NCBI GenBank assembly: GCA_043719385.1
Contig: JAYSTY010000166.1
Coordinates: 1 to 8,701, forward strand
DNA: 8,701 nt
Direction of reading: 5' to 3'
From: JAFDVL01 sp043719385
GTDB lineage: Bacteria; Acidobacteriota; Blastocatellia; RBC074
In this document: piece by piece, positions 1-6,450 of the stretch
Layout of the letters: every line of letters starts with the position of its first letter
Position numbering within the stretch: the first letter of the stretch is position 1
Notes under the pieces: generated by a model
Seen by the model: the letters and a program-made list of their open reading frames with translations, nothing else
Database searches by the model: none
What the model was told of the DNA's origin: nothing
Position numbers and translations under genes: made by a program

Positions 1-2
1 GT

Positions 3-39
3 CGCTACGGCTCCGGGTACAGTACCGCGAGCCGTAGCG
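3..39. repeat. Hairpin-forming inverted repeat near left edge
   Basis: A perfect 10-bp inverted repeat, CGCTACGGCT at 3-12 and AGCCGTAGCG at 30-39, encloses a second small inverted repeat, GGTAC (16-20) and GTACC (22-26). It is GC-rich and lies outside any gene. It may be the end of a larger element that begins left of the window. There is no T-tract after it, so it does not look like a simple terminator. Function unknown; it resembles a dispersed intergenic repeat, but no second copy is present in this window. Confidence 0.6.
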
Positions 40-63
40 AGCCGGGTTCCCCTCGTTAACCGC

Positions 64-100
64 TGTTCACTTCCGAACACATAACGTACTTAATCGAACA
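64..100. promoter_or_regulatory. Candidate activator binding sites (GAACA half-sites)
   Basis: TGTTC (64-68) and GAACA (75-79) form an inverted repeat with a 6-bp spacer. The hexamer CGAACA occurs at 74-79 and again at 95-100, exactly 21 bp or about two helical turns apart. The dyad centre lies about 105 bp upstream of the start point predicted from the sigma-54 promoter at 151-166, a usual distance for an enhancer of an NtrC-family activator. An activator of that type is encoded in the same operon (5084-6448). Half-sites of 5 bp can occur by chance, so the assignment is tentative. Confidence 0.35.
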
Positions 101-121
101 AATCAAATAGCGTGACATGCG

Positions 122-149
122 AAAAAGGCTGATTAATCAGCCTTTTTTT
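122..149. terminator. Rho-independent terminator, symmetric (both strands)
   Basis: A perfect 26-bp palindrome covers 122-147: a run of five A, then GGCTGATT, its mirror image AATCAGCC, and T residues through 149. On the + strand this gives an 8-bp core stem followed by seven T. The A-tract on the left makes it a possible terminator on the - strand too. It probably ends an upstream gene left of the window and insulates the operon, because the promoter at 151 starts only 2 nt after the T-tract. Attenuation of a transcript starting further upstream is the alternative. Confidence 0.85.
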
Positions 150-150
150 G

Positions 151-166
151 TGGTCTCTCATTTGCA
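151..166 (+). promoter_or_regulatory. Sigma-54 (RpoN) -24/-12 promoter of the exporter operon
   Basis: TGGTCT, 5 bp, then TTGCA matches the sigma-54 consensus TGGCAC-N5-TTGCW at the essential positions. GG lies at 152-153 and GC at 164-165, with the required 10 bp between the two doublets. The predicted start of transcription is near 177, leaving a leader of about 22 nt before the ATG at 199. The operon encodes its own sigma-54 activator, which makes a functional promoter here more likely. The base before TGG is G rather than a pyrimidine, and CAC of the -24 element is TCT, so strength is uncertain. Confidence 0.6.
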
Positions 167-198
167 CTCAGAATCATCGAACCGACAATGAGCAAATT

Positions 199-1443
199 AT
201 GGATCGTGAAATTGACTTAGCTTTTCGCCGCAAATTACTAGCCAAAAGAACAGTCATTTCTTTGTTGCTGGTGACCGCGATTGCCGCCTTGTTAATTTTC
301 GGGCCGGCGTGGATCAAGCCTTCGCTGAGTCGTAACCGCATTCGCACTGCTAAAGTAGAATCAGGTTCTATCGAAGCTTCGATCACGGCTTCTGGCACGG
401 TTGTCCCTGAATTCGAGCAGGTGCTTTCCAGCCCGATTGATGCGCGTGTTTTGAAAATCCTGAAACGTCCGGGTGATTTGCTTGCGCGTGGTACGCCGAT
501 TTTACAACTGGATGTCAGCACTTCGATTCTGGCGGTTGAGAAAATCAATCAACAAATTGAATTGAAGCTCAACTCACAGGCCAAAGCCAGGCTGGATTTG
601 GAAAATACTTTAAATAATTTGCAAAGCCAGCTTGAAGCTAAAAAGCTGGATTATCAATCGCTCAAGGCCAGCACGGCGCGGAATCGTGAGTTGTTCAAAT
701 CAGGCCTGCAAGCCGAAGATAAATTACGCGAAGTGGAATTGCTCGAAGAAAAAGCAGCACTCGAACTTAAGCAATTGGAAACTGCCAAAAAGACGGCGCA
801 GCTATCAACGAAAACGCAGCTTGAAGGTATTACGCTGGAGCTGAAACAACTCAAAAAAGAACGCGACGAAGCCAAACGCCAGCTCGAATTGGCGACGACA
901 AAATCCGATCGCAACGGCGTCTTAACCTGGGTCGTCCTGGAAGAAGGCGCGACCGTTCCCAAAGGCTCTGTCATTGCGCGAATTGCCGATCTGAATTCTT
1001 TTCGCGTAGACGCTACGATTTCGGATGTCCATGCGAACAGGCTGACACCTGGCATGCCTGTGAGTATCAAAATCAATGACGAATATTTGCATGGCACGAT
1101 TCGCAATATTGATCCGACGATCAAAAACGGTGTGATCACTTTGCAGGTTTCCCTGCTCGACAAATCAAGTGCGTTGCTGAAATCAAATTTACGGTGTGAC
1201 GTGCTGATCGTGACTGACCAGAAAAATAAAGTCCTGCGGATCAAAAAAGGCCCGTTTGCCAATGCTGAAGGTGCGCGTGATGTCTTTGTGATTCGCAGCG
1301 AGACGGCAATCAAAACTCCGGTAAAATTTGGTCTGGCGAGCTTTGAAAACTACGAAGTTTTGCAGGGCTTGCTCGAAGGCGATGAAGTAATTATTTCGGA
1401 TATGACCGATTACCAGCACCTCAAAGAGGTAAAAATAAAGTAA
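199..1443 (+). CDS. Efflux membrane-fusion protein (MacA/HlyD-like periplasmic adaptor)
   Basis: The 414-aa protein is the likely adaptor that links the inner-membrane ABC permeases to an outer-membrane channel. It has a short basic N-terminus, one membrane anchor (about residues 18-36), a first lipoyl half (75-108), a long coiled-coil hairpin rich in Glu, Lys, Leu and Gln (about 112-232), the second lipoyl half (235-264, with GATVPKGSVIARI), a beta-barrel domain (about 266-340) and a membrane-proximal domain to the end (GLLEGDEVIIS). Order and length fit the MacA/HlyD family. I chose ATG 199. An upstream in-frame TTG at 148 lies inside the terminator T-tract and upstream of the predicted transcription start, so it is unlikely. 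No clear Shine-Dalgarno sequence precedes 199. It is the first gene of the operon, followed by ATPase and permeases. No TolC-like gene is in the window. The exported substrate cannot be read from the sequence. Confidence 0.9.
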   Translation: MDREIDLAFRRKLLAKRTVISLLLVTAIAALLIFGPAWIKPSLSRNRIRTAKVESGSIEASITASGTVVPEFEQVLSSPIDARVLKILKRPGDLLARGTPILQLDVSTSILAVEKINQQIELKLNSQAKARLDLENTLNNLQSQLEAKKLDYQSLKASTARNRELFKSGLQAEDKLREVELLEEKAALELKQLETAKKTAQLSTKTQLEGITLELKQLKKERDEAKRQLELATTKSDRNGVLTWVVLEEGATVPKGSVIARIADLNSFRVDATISDVHANRLTPGMPVSIKINDEYLHGTIRNIDPTIKNGVITLQVSLLDKSSALLKSNLRCDVLIVTDQKNKVLRIKKGPFANAEGARDVFVIRSETAIKTPVKFGLASFENYEVLQGLLEGDEVIISDMTDYQHLKEVKIK

Positions 1444-1446
1444 TTG

Positions 1447-1597
1447 AAGGGTTTCCATGAAATCAAAAAGCAAATATCAAAAGGCAAATGACAAAAGGTC
1501 GGCACCTGATTTAAGAAATTCAGAAGTGGCTTTCCTTCCGAACCCTGCTTTTGCCTTTTGATATTTGCCTTTTGCCTTTTGATTTGCTGTGAAGCCA
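1447..1597. repeat. Palindromic intergenic element, family A copy 1 (AAAAGGC heptamers)
   Basis: Arms at about 1460-1497 and 1548-1585 are inverted copies. Within them GCAAATATCAAAAGGCAAA at 1470-1488 is perfectly repeated in inverse at 1550-1568 (19 bp). The right arm has one more AAAAGGC-type 7-bp unit than the left, so the arms differ by a whole heptamer. Weaker symmetry extends outwards to about 1447 and 1597. The central 50 nt resemble the centre of the element at 4961-5077, so the two are copies of one family. The gap between adaptor and ATPase genes (1444-1643) contains this element plus a 46-nt leader and no gene. Confidence 0.85.
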
Positions 1598-1643
1598 TTT
1601 GATTGCATTGGCAACTCTTAACGTCCCAAAAGGCTCTACTAAT

Positions 1644-2312
1644 ATGATCCAGTTAGAAAACGTCGAAAAAGTCTATCGCACAGCCCGTATCGAAACCGTT
1701 GCGCTGACGAATATCAATGTGTCAGTCCGCGCCGGTGAATTCATTTCGATTATGGGGCCGTCGGGTTCCGGCAAAAGCACTTTACTCAATGTCATCGGGT
1801 TGCTGGATGTGCCGACGGGCGGCAAAGTCGCGCTCAATCAAAAACCGATCACCGCCTATACCGACAAATTCCTCGCGCAGGTTCGCAACGAAGAGCTTGG
1901 CTTCATTTTTCAGACCTTTCACCTCATCAATGATTTAAGTGTGGTAGACAATGTCGAAATCCCGCTGCTTTACCGCAAAAATGTTTCCGGCTCGGAACGA
2001 CGTAAACTGGCTTTGGCGGCGCTCGACAAAGTTGGCCTGCATTCCCGCGTCCATCACTTCCCCGGACAGCTTTCCGGCGGTCAGCAACAACGCGTCGCGA
2101 TTGCTCGCGCCATTGTCGGTAATCCTAAAATTTTGTTAGCCGATGAACCAACCGGCAATCTTGATTCGCAAATGGGTGATGAAATTATGGACGTGTTGCA
2201 AACGCTGAGTCGAGAGCAAAAAACTACGGTTGTCATGGTCACGCACGATCCGCGTCAGGCGGATAAAACTGAGCGGATTGTGCGGCTGTTTGATGGAAGA
2301 CAGGTGAGCTGA
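1644..2312 (+). CDS. ABC transporter ATP-binding protein (MacB/LolD type)
   Basis: This 222-aa cytoplasmic ATPase would power the export complex. All nucleotide-binding motifs are intact: Walker A GPSGSGKS (38-45), Q-loop Gln90 (FQTF), signature LSGGQQQR (143-150), Walker B ILLADEP with catalytic Glu168, D-loop GNLDS (171-175) and switch His201 (VTHD). The length is that of a stand-alone LolD/FtsE-like ATPase. In E. coli MacB this domain is fused to the permease, while here the permeases are separate downstream genes. ATG 1644 was chosen over an in-frame TTG at 1599 because the family starts at the MIQLENV beta-strand and an AAAAGG sequence (1628-1633) lies 10 nt before it. The next gene begins after an 83-nt repeat-filled gap. 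Confidence 0.95.
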   Translation: MIQLENVEKVYRTARIETVALTNINVSVRAGEFISIMGPSGSGKSTLLNVIGLLDVPTGGKVALNQKPITAYTDKFLAQVRNEELGFIFQTFHLINDLSVVDNVEIPLLYRKNVSGSERRKLALAALDKVGLHSRVHHFPGQLSGGQQQRVAIARAIVGNPKILLADEPTGNLDSQMGDEIMDVLQTLSREQKTTVVMVTHDPRQADKTERIVRLFDGRQVS

Positions 2313-2316
2313 AAAG

Positions 2317-2395
2317 AGTAGTCGGTAGTCGGTAGCCGGCATTCGGTAGAAAACAAAACCGAGTACCGATTACCGACTACCAACCACCAACCACT
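2317..2395. repeat. Palindromic intergenic element, family B copy 1 (GTCGGTA heptamers)
   Basis: Arms at 2317-2348 and 2364-2395 are inverted repeats of each other with 25 of 32 positions matching. Most of the differences are transitions. The left arm is made of GTAGTCG-type 7-bp units in tandem (2319-2333) and the right arm of the complementary units. The central loop is 15 nt. The element starts 4 nt after the ATPase stop codon and its right arm ends at the base before the permease ATG at 2396. It therefore occupies the whole gap and leaves no ribosome binding site of the usual kind. Confidence 0.85.
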
Positions 2396-3652
2396 ATGCT
2401 CAAAAATTACTTAAAAATCGCTTTCAAAGTTTTTCTGCGCCGCAAATTTTTCACGTTCATCTCACTCTTTGCCATCAGCTTCACGCTCGTTGTGCTGATG
2501 GTCGCGTTCGCGTTTCTGGATCACGTTTTCGGCCCGAATCCGGTGGAGAGTCGTAAAGAGCGGACACTTGGCATTTACTTCATGGAAATGAAAACGCCGG
2601 ATAAAAATGGCACGTGGAATGGCACGACTGGTTATAAATTTTTGAATCGCAACACACGCAATTTACCGAACGTCGAGCAGATGGCGATTTTTTCGGAACA
2701 GAAACAAGTCGTGTCGTATCGCAACGGAGAAAAGATTCAGTCTTACTTAAAACGTACCGATGGCGAGTATTGGGAAATCCTGTCGTTTCATTTTTTGGAA
2801 GGTGCGGGATACTCTGCTGAAGACGAGAAAAACAGAAATTTCGTCGCGGTTATCAACGAAGCAACACGGCAAAAATTCTTTGGTAATGAATCCGCCGTAG
2901 GAAAAACAATTGAAGTTGATGGACAAAATTTTCGCGTGGTCGGAGTAGTCGAAAATGTTCCTTTCTTACGCAATGTTCCGTTCGCAGATGTTTGGGTTCC
3001 GATCAGTACCGCCAAAACCGACACCTATCGCAACGAACTTATGGGCGATTTTATGGCGACTTACCTAGCTCGTTCAGCCGCCGATTTTCCAGCGATCCGC
3101 GATGAATTCAAAGTGCGCCTCACGAACGTTGAATTCCCCGATCCGAAAGAATGGAATTCGATGAACGGAGGAATGGACACGTATTTTGAAGCCATCTCAC
3201 GCGAACTTGTCGGCTCGCGTGATGATAATGGTCGTGCCAGCCGTCCTGGACGATTGCTGGCCGCCATCATCATCGGCGCGATTTTGTTTATGCTGCTGCC
3301 AACGGTGAACCTCATCAACCTCAACGTCAGCCGCATTATGGAACGTGCCAGCGAAATCGGTGTCCGCAAAGCTTTCGGCGCTTCATCGTGGACACTGGTC
3401 GGGCAATTCGTCGTCGAGAATGTCATCCTGACGTTGCTGGGCGGGGCGCTGGGCTTTGTGCTGTCGCGGTTCATTTTGCAATTTATCACCGGCAGCGGTT
3501 GGTTTCCTTACGCGGAATTTCATTTGAACGTTCGCGTCTTTTTGGGCGGGCTGGGGTTGGCGGTGATTTTCGGTTTATTTTCTGGTGTGTATCCCGCGTG
3601 GAAGATGTCGCGGCTACATCCGGTGCAAGCCTTAAAAGGAGCCGTGCGATAA
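2396..3652 (+). CDS. ABC transporter permease 1 (FtsX/MacB family)
   Basis: This 418-aa inner-membrane protein has the four-helix FtsX/MacB layout. TM1 spans about residues 18-43, followed by a large periplasmic MacB-core-like domain (about 45-285). TM2 is at 288-310, TM3 at 338-362 and TM4 at 379-402. The cytoplasmic loop ERASEIGVRKAFGAS (316-330) is the conserved coupling segment that contacts the ATPase, and the C-terminal YPAWKMSRLHPVQALK (399-414) is the typical family ending. FGNESAVGKTI (162-172) and FRVVGVVENVPF (179-190) are typical of the periplasmic domain. ATG 2396 starts a protein of normal length but directly abuts a palindromic repeat, with no Shine-Dalgarno sequence. With the second permease it probably forms a heterodimer served by one ATPase and the upstream adaptor. 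The substrate is unknown; peptides, lipids or lipoproteins are handled by relatives. Confidence 0.93.
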   Translation: MLKNYLKIAFKVFLRRKFFTFISLFAISFTLVVLMVAFAFLDHVFGPNPVESRKERTLGIYFMEMKTPDKNGTWNGTTGYKFLNRNTRNLPNVEQMAIFSEQKQVVSYRNGEKIQSYLKRTDGEYWEILSFHFLEGAGYSAEDEKNRNFVAVINEATRQKFFGNESAVGKTIEVDGQNFRVVGVVENVPFLRNVPFADVWVPISTAKTDTYRNELMGDFMATYLARSAADFPAIRDEFKVRLTNVEFPDPKEWNSMNGGMDTYFEAISRELVGSRDDNGRASRPGRLLAAIIIGAILFMLLPTVNLINLNVSRIMERASEIGVRKAFGASSWTLVGQFVVENVILTLLGGALGFVLSRFILQFITGSGWFPYAEFHLNVRVFLGGLGLAVIFGLFSGVYPAWKMSRLHPVQALKGAVR

Positions 3653-3654
3653 AA

Positions 3655-3710
3655 GGTAGGATAGGCGTCCTGGCCTGTCCTTTTTCGGCAGGCGAGACGC
3701 CTACCGTACC
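3655..3710. repeat. Palindromic intergenic element, family C
   Basis: The left arm 3655-3679 and right arm 3687-3710 form an imperfect hairpin around a 7-nt pyrimidine-rich loop (3680-3686). The common part includes TAGGCGTC on the left and GACGCCTA on the right. The sequence is unrelated to the heptamer elements in the other gaps. It starts 2 nt after the stop codon of permease 1 and ends 6 nt before the Shine-Dalgarno sequence of permease 2. It could fold in the operon mRNA, but there is no following T-tract beyond the loop, so a terminator is unlikely. Confidence 0.8.
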
Positions 3711-3716
3711 TTCGCT

Positions 3717-3722
3717 GAGGAA
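3717..3722 (+). promoter_or_regulatory. Ribosome binding site GAGGAA of permease 2
   Basis: GAGGAA lies 7 nt before ATG 3730 and fixes the start of the second permease. The reading frame is open much further upstream, to about 3388 inside permease 1, so this site decides the start. It is the only strong Shine-Dalgarno sequence in the operon. Confidence 0.8.
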
Positions 3723-3729
3723 ATTATTT

Positions 3730-4962
3730 ATGCTTCGTCACTTATTAAAACTGGTCTGGAATCGCAGGCGCGTCAATTTTCTGATTACGCTCGAAATTTT
3801 TATTTCGTTTCTCGTTGTGTTTGGCGTGATCGTGTTCGCGGTTTATTACGTGGATAACTATCGGCATCCGCTTGGCTTCAATTATCAAAATGTGTGGAGC
3901 GTACAGGTTGAGATTGAACGAAAATCGGATGATTCAGATAAGCAGCAACACCTAGACACAACAAAACAGTTGTTGGCGACCTTGCATGACTTTAGCGAAA
4001 TCGAATCCGCTGCCGCTGTCTGGGGTGCACCTTATTCACGTGGGAACTGGCAATCTGGTGGTAAGGTGCAGGGACGACAAATAAGGTTCTGGGGCAATTT
4101 CATGACCGATGACGCCAAAGATGTGCTCGGCATAAAGATCGTGCGCGGCAGATGGTTTGGCAAAGAAGATGACGGGGCAAATTACAAGCCGATTATTCTC
4201 AATCAAAAAACTGCGCATGACATTTTTGGCGCTGAAGACCCGCTGGGCAAAGACCCCAAAGAGAAATATGACAAAGACGATAAAGAGCTGGGCGAAAAAC
4301 CGGGGCAGGAACGAAAAACGGAACGTGTGGTCGGCATTATTGATGATTTTCGCAAGAACGGAGAATTCAAAGAGCTTTATGGCTACGAGATTTATCGCAA
4401 TGATTTGAAAATGCCGGACGGTCAGGTGCCACGCGCCATTGTGCTGAAAGTTCGTCCCGGCACGACGGCAGAGTTTGAAGAAAGACTCATCAAACGGATG
4501 CAATCCATTGCCAAAGACTGGTCGTTTGATGTCAAAACTGTCGAGCAAATGCGTCGTGAAAATCATACGGAATATTACGTGCCAATCGCGGCGTTTGGTT
4601 TAGTCGCGGGCTTTTTAATGCTGATGGTCGCGCTGGGATTAACCGGCGTGTTGTGGCAAAGCGTCACGCAGCGTACCAAAGAAATTGGTTTGCGTCGTGC
4701 CAAAGGGGCAACTGCAAAGCGGATTTATAAACAAATTCTCGGCGAACTTTTAGTCATTACAACTTTCGGTTTGCTGATTGGAGTTTTAGTCGTCATTCAA
4801 TTTCCCTTGCTGGATTTTCTGGGCTTTGCGACGAAACAGGTTTACGCTTACAGCTTACTGATTTCGCTCGCGTTGATTTATGCATTGACGATTATTTGTG
4901 GTTTGTATCCGAGCCGCTTGGCGACGAAAGTGCAGCCGGCGGAAGCGTTGCATTATGAATAA
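3730..4962 (+). CDS. ABC transporter permease 2 (FtsX/MacB family)
   Basis: This 410-aa membrane protein has the same plan as permease 1 but is strongly diverged. TM1 is at about 18-40, the periplasmic domain at about 42-280, TM2 at 283-308, TM3 at 338-358 and TM4 at 373-393. The coupling segment QRTKEIGLRRAKGAT (314-328) and the ending YPSRLATKVQPAEAL (393-407) identify the FtsX family. A highly charged segment rich in Lys, Asp and Glu (about 174-197) sits between the IFGAEDPLGK motif and the RVVGIIDDFR strand, where permease 1 has only about ten residues. ATG 3730 was chosen for its good ribosome binding site, the match to the family N-terminus and the normal length. A longer open frame back to 3388 only overlaps permease 1. 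It is likely the second half of a heterodimeric permease. Confidence 0.93.
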   Translation: MLRHLLKLVWNRRRVNFLITLEIFISFLVVFGVIVFAVYYVDNYRHPLGFNYQNVWSVQVEIERKSDDSDKQQHLDTTKQLLATLHDFSEIESAAAVWGAPYSRGNWQSGGKVQGRQIRFWGNFMTDDAKDVLGIKIVRGRWFGKEDDGANYKPIILNQKTAHDIFGAEDPLGKDPKEKYDKDDKELGEKPGQERKTERVVGIIDDFRKNGEFKELYGYEIYRNDLKMPDGQVPRAIVLKVRPGTTAEFEERLIKRMQSIAKDWSFDVKTVEQMRRENHTEYYVPIAAFGLVAGFLMLMVALGLTGVLWQSVTQRTKEIGLRRAKGATAKRIYKQILGELLVITTFGLLIGVLVVIQFPLLDFLGFATKQVYAYSLLISLALIYALTIICGLYPSRLATKVQPAEALHYE

Positions 4963-5077
4963 ATCAAAAGGCAAATCTCAAAAGGCAAATGGCAAAGGGT
5001 CAGCACTTGATTTCAGATTTTATAAATGCTCTTCTTCTGAATCCCTCTTTTGCTTTTTGCGATTTGCCTTTTGATTT
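4961..5077. repeat. Palindromic intergenic element, family A copy 2 (AAAAGGC heptamers)
   Basis: The left arm 4961-4989 and right arm 5049-5077 are inverted copies matching at 27 of 29 positions. The arms share sequence with the element at 1447-1597 (both outer arms begin AAATCAAAA). The centre aligns with that copy as well: GGTCAGCACTTGATTT at 4998-5013 against GGTCGGCACCTGATTT at 1497-1512, and TGAATCCCT near 5038-5046 against CGAACCCT near 1539-1546. The element begins within the TAA stop codon of permease 2 and ends 6 nt before the ATG of the regulator, filling the 121-nt gap. Confidence 0.87.
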
Positions 5078-5083
5078 CTTCTT

Positions 5084-6448
5084 ATGATCCTGATTGTTGA
5101 TGATGATCCATCGGTCACGACTTCGCTTGCACTGTTATTGCGGCAGAGCGGTTATCGCTCGCAAACTTCATCAAATCCTGCCGCAGCATTGGCTTTAATT
5201 TCTACGCAATCCTTTCAACTCGTCATTCTGGATATGAATTTTTCGCGCCGCACGACGGGCGAAGAAGGGATTGCCTTACTCAAACAAATCAAAGCCGACA
5301 AACCAACCCTGCCTGTAATTTTGTTGACGGCCTGGGGTTCGATTCAGCTTGCGGTAGCAGGTGTCCGGGCCGGTGCAGCCGATTTCGTCACCAAACCCTG
5401 GACGCATCAACAGCTTTTACAATCGGTCAAAACGGCGCTGGAATTATCTGCGGCAAGCGCTATTCATTCGGCGCATCCGACGCGTGAAAAACTTGACGAG
5501 CAATATGACTTCGGAGCCTTAATTGGCAACGATCCCAGATTGCTGAAAATCCTTGCGGTCATTGGACGCGTCGCGGCAACCGATGCTTCCGTGCTGATCA
5601 CAGGCGAAAGCGGCACCGGGAAGGAACTCATCGCCGAAGCAATTCATCGCAACAGTCCGCGTAAATCTTCCCCTTTTGTCAAAGTAAATCTAGGTGGAAT
5701 TCACTCACAATTGTTTGAAAGCGAAATGTTCGGACACGTCAAAGGCGCGTTCACCGATGCGCGGAATGATCGCAAAGGGCGCTTTGAAATGGCGCAGGGC
5801 GGGACAATTTTTCTGGATGAAATCGGCGACCTGGATGCGAGCGCACAGGTAAAAATATTGCGCGTTTTACAGGATCGAACGTATGAAGTCTTAGGCTCCA
5901 GCGTCACGCGCAGCGTTGATTTACGGGTCATTTCTGCGACGAATCGCAACCTGACAGAAATGGTCGCCAGCAATCTTTTCCGCGAAGATTTGCTCTATCG
6001 CCTGAACCTGATTGCAGTCCATCTGCCGCCGTTGCGCGAACGCAGCGCCGACATTCCACTCATTGCCAATCACCTGCTGGCAAACATGGCAAAAGTTTAT
6101 CGGCGCCCGAATTTAGCGATTGGTGATGCCGCGCTGCAATGGTTGCAGGGGCTGCCGTGGCCTGGCAATATTCGACAACTCAAACATTTAATTGAGCGGA
6201 CAATTCTGGTCAGCGGCAAAGACGTGCTCGACAGCGAAGATTTCAGATTGCCGCTGGAAATGGAAGCCAGTGAAGCCAGCAAAGACCTGTTACCGCAGGT
6301 TGGTTCGATGACCCTGGATGAAATGGAAAAAGCCATGATTATCAAAGCGATGAAACATCACGGCAGTAATATCAGCCGCGTGGCCGAAGCGCTGGGCATG
6401 AGCCGCGCCGCGCTGTATCGCAGGTTTGAGAAATATGGGATTGAATAA
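5084..6448 (+). CDS. Sigma-54-dependent response regulator, NtrC family
   Basis: This 454-aa cytoplasmic transcription activator has a receiver domain (1-118) with acidic pocket Asp6-Asp7-Asp8, phosphoacceptor Asp50, Thr82 and Lys104. A linker leads to an AAA+ sigma-54 interaction domain (about 143-375) with Walker A GESGTGKE (174-181), Walker B FLDE (243-246) and REDLLYRLN (300-308). A Fis-type helix-turn-helix lies at 411-454 (NISRVAEALGMSRAALYRRF). The sigma-54-contacting loop reads GAFTDA (221-226) instead of the classical GAFTGA. ATG 5084 opens directly on the first receiver strand and has no Shine-Dalgarno sequence, since a repeat ends 6 nt upstream. The partner kinase follows at 6607. 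The likely target is the sigma-54 promoter at 151-166 that heads the same operon. Confidence 0.95.
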   Translation: MILIVDDDPSVTTSLALLLRQSGYRSQTSSNPAAALALISTQSFQLVILDMNFSRRTTGEEGIALLKQIKADKPTLPVILLTAWGSIQLAVAGVRAGAADFVTKPWTHQQLLQSVKTALELSAASAIHSAHPTREKLDEQYDFGALIGNDPRLLKILAVIGRVAATDASVLITGESGTGKELIAEAIHRNSPRKSSPFVKVNLGGIHSQLFESEMFGHVKGAFTDARNDRKGRFEMAQGGTIFLDEIGDLDASAQVKILRVLQDRTYEVLGSSVTRSVDLRVISATNRNLTEMVASNLFREDLLYRLNLIAVHLPPLRERSADIPLIANHLLANMAKVYRRPNLAIGDAALQWLQGLPWPGNIRQLKHLIERTILVSGKDVLDSEDFRLPLEMEASEASKDLLPQVGSMTLDEMEKAMIIKAMKHHGSNISRVAEALGMSRAALYRRFEKYGIE

Positions 6449-6450
6449 TG

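Noticed and set aside
148..198. Adaptor start at the in-frame TTG 148 (17 more residues)
   Set aside because: The codon lies in the terminator T-tract, overlaps the sigma-54 promoter and precedes the predicted transcription start. ATG 199 gives a normal basic N-terminus before the membrane anchor.
3655..3710. Intra-operon rho-independent terminator between the permeases
   Set aside because: The five T residues are in the loop, not after the stem, and the right arm is followed directly by the ribosome binding site of the next gene.
3388..3729. Longer open frame upstream of permease 2
   Set aside because: It overlaps the 3' end of permease 1 in another frame, its product there is unlike any transporter N-terminus, and GAGGAA before ATG 3730 marks the real start.
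4989..5005. Second sigma-54-like site in the 4961-5077 element (GG 4991-4992, GC 5003-5004)
   Set aside because: Spacing is right, but the -12 part reads CAGC instead of TTGC and the sequence belongs to a repeat. The related copy at 1447-1597 lacks the GG doublet. Probably chance.
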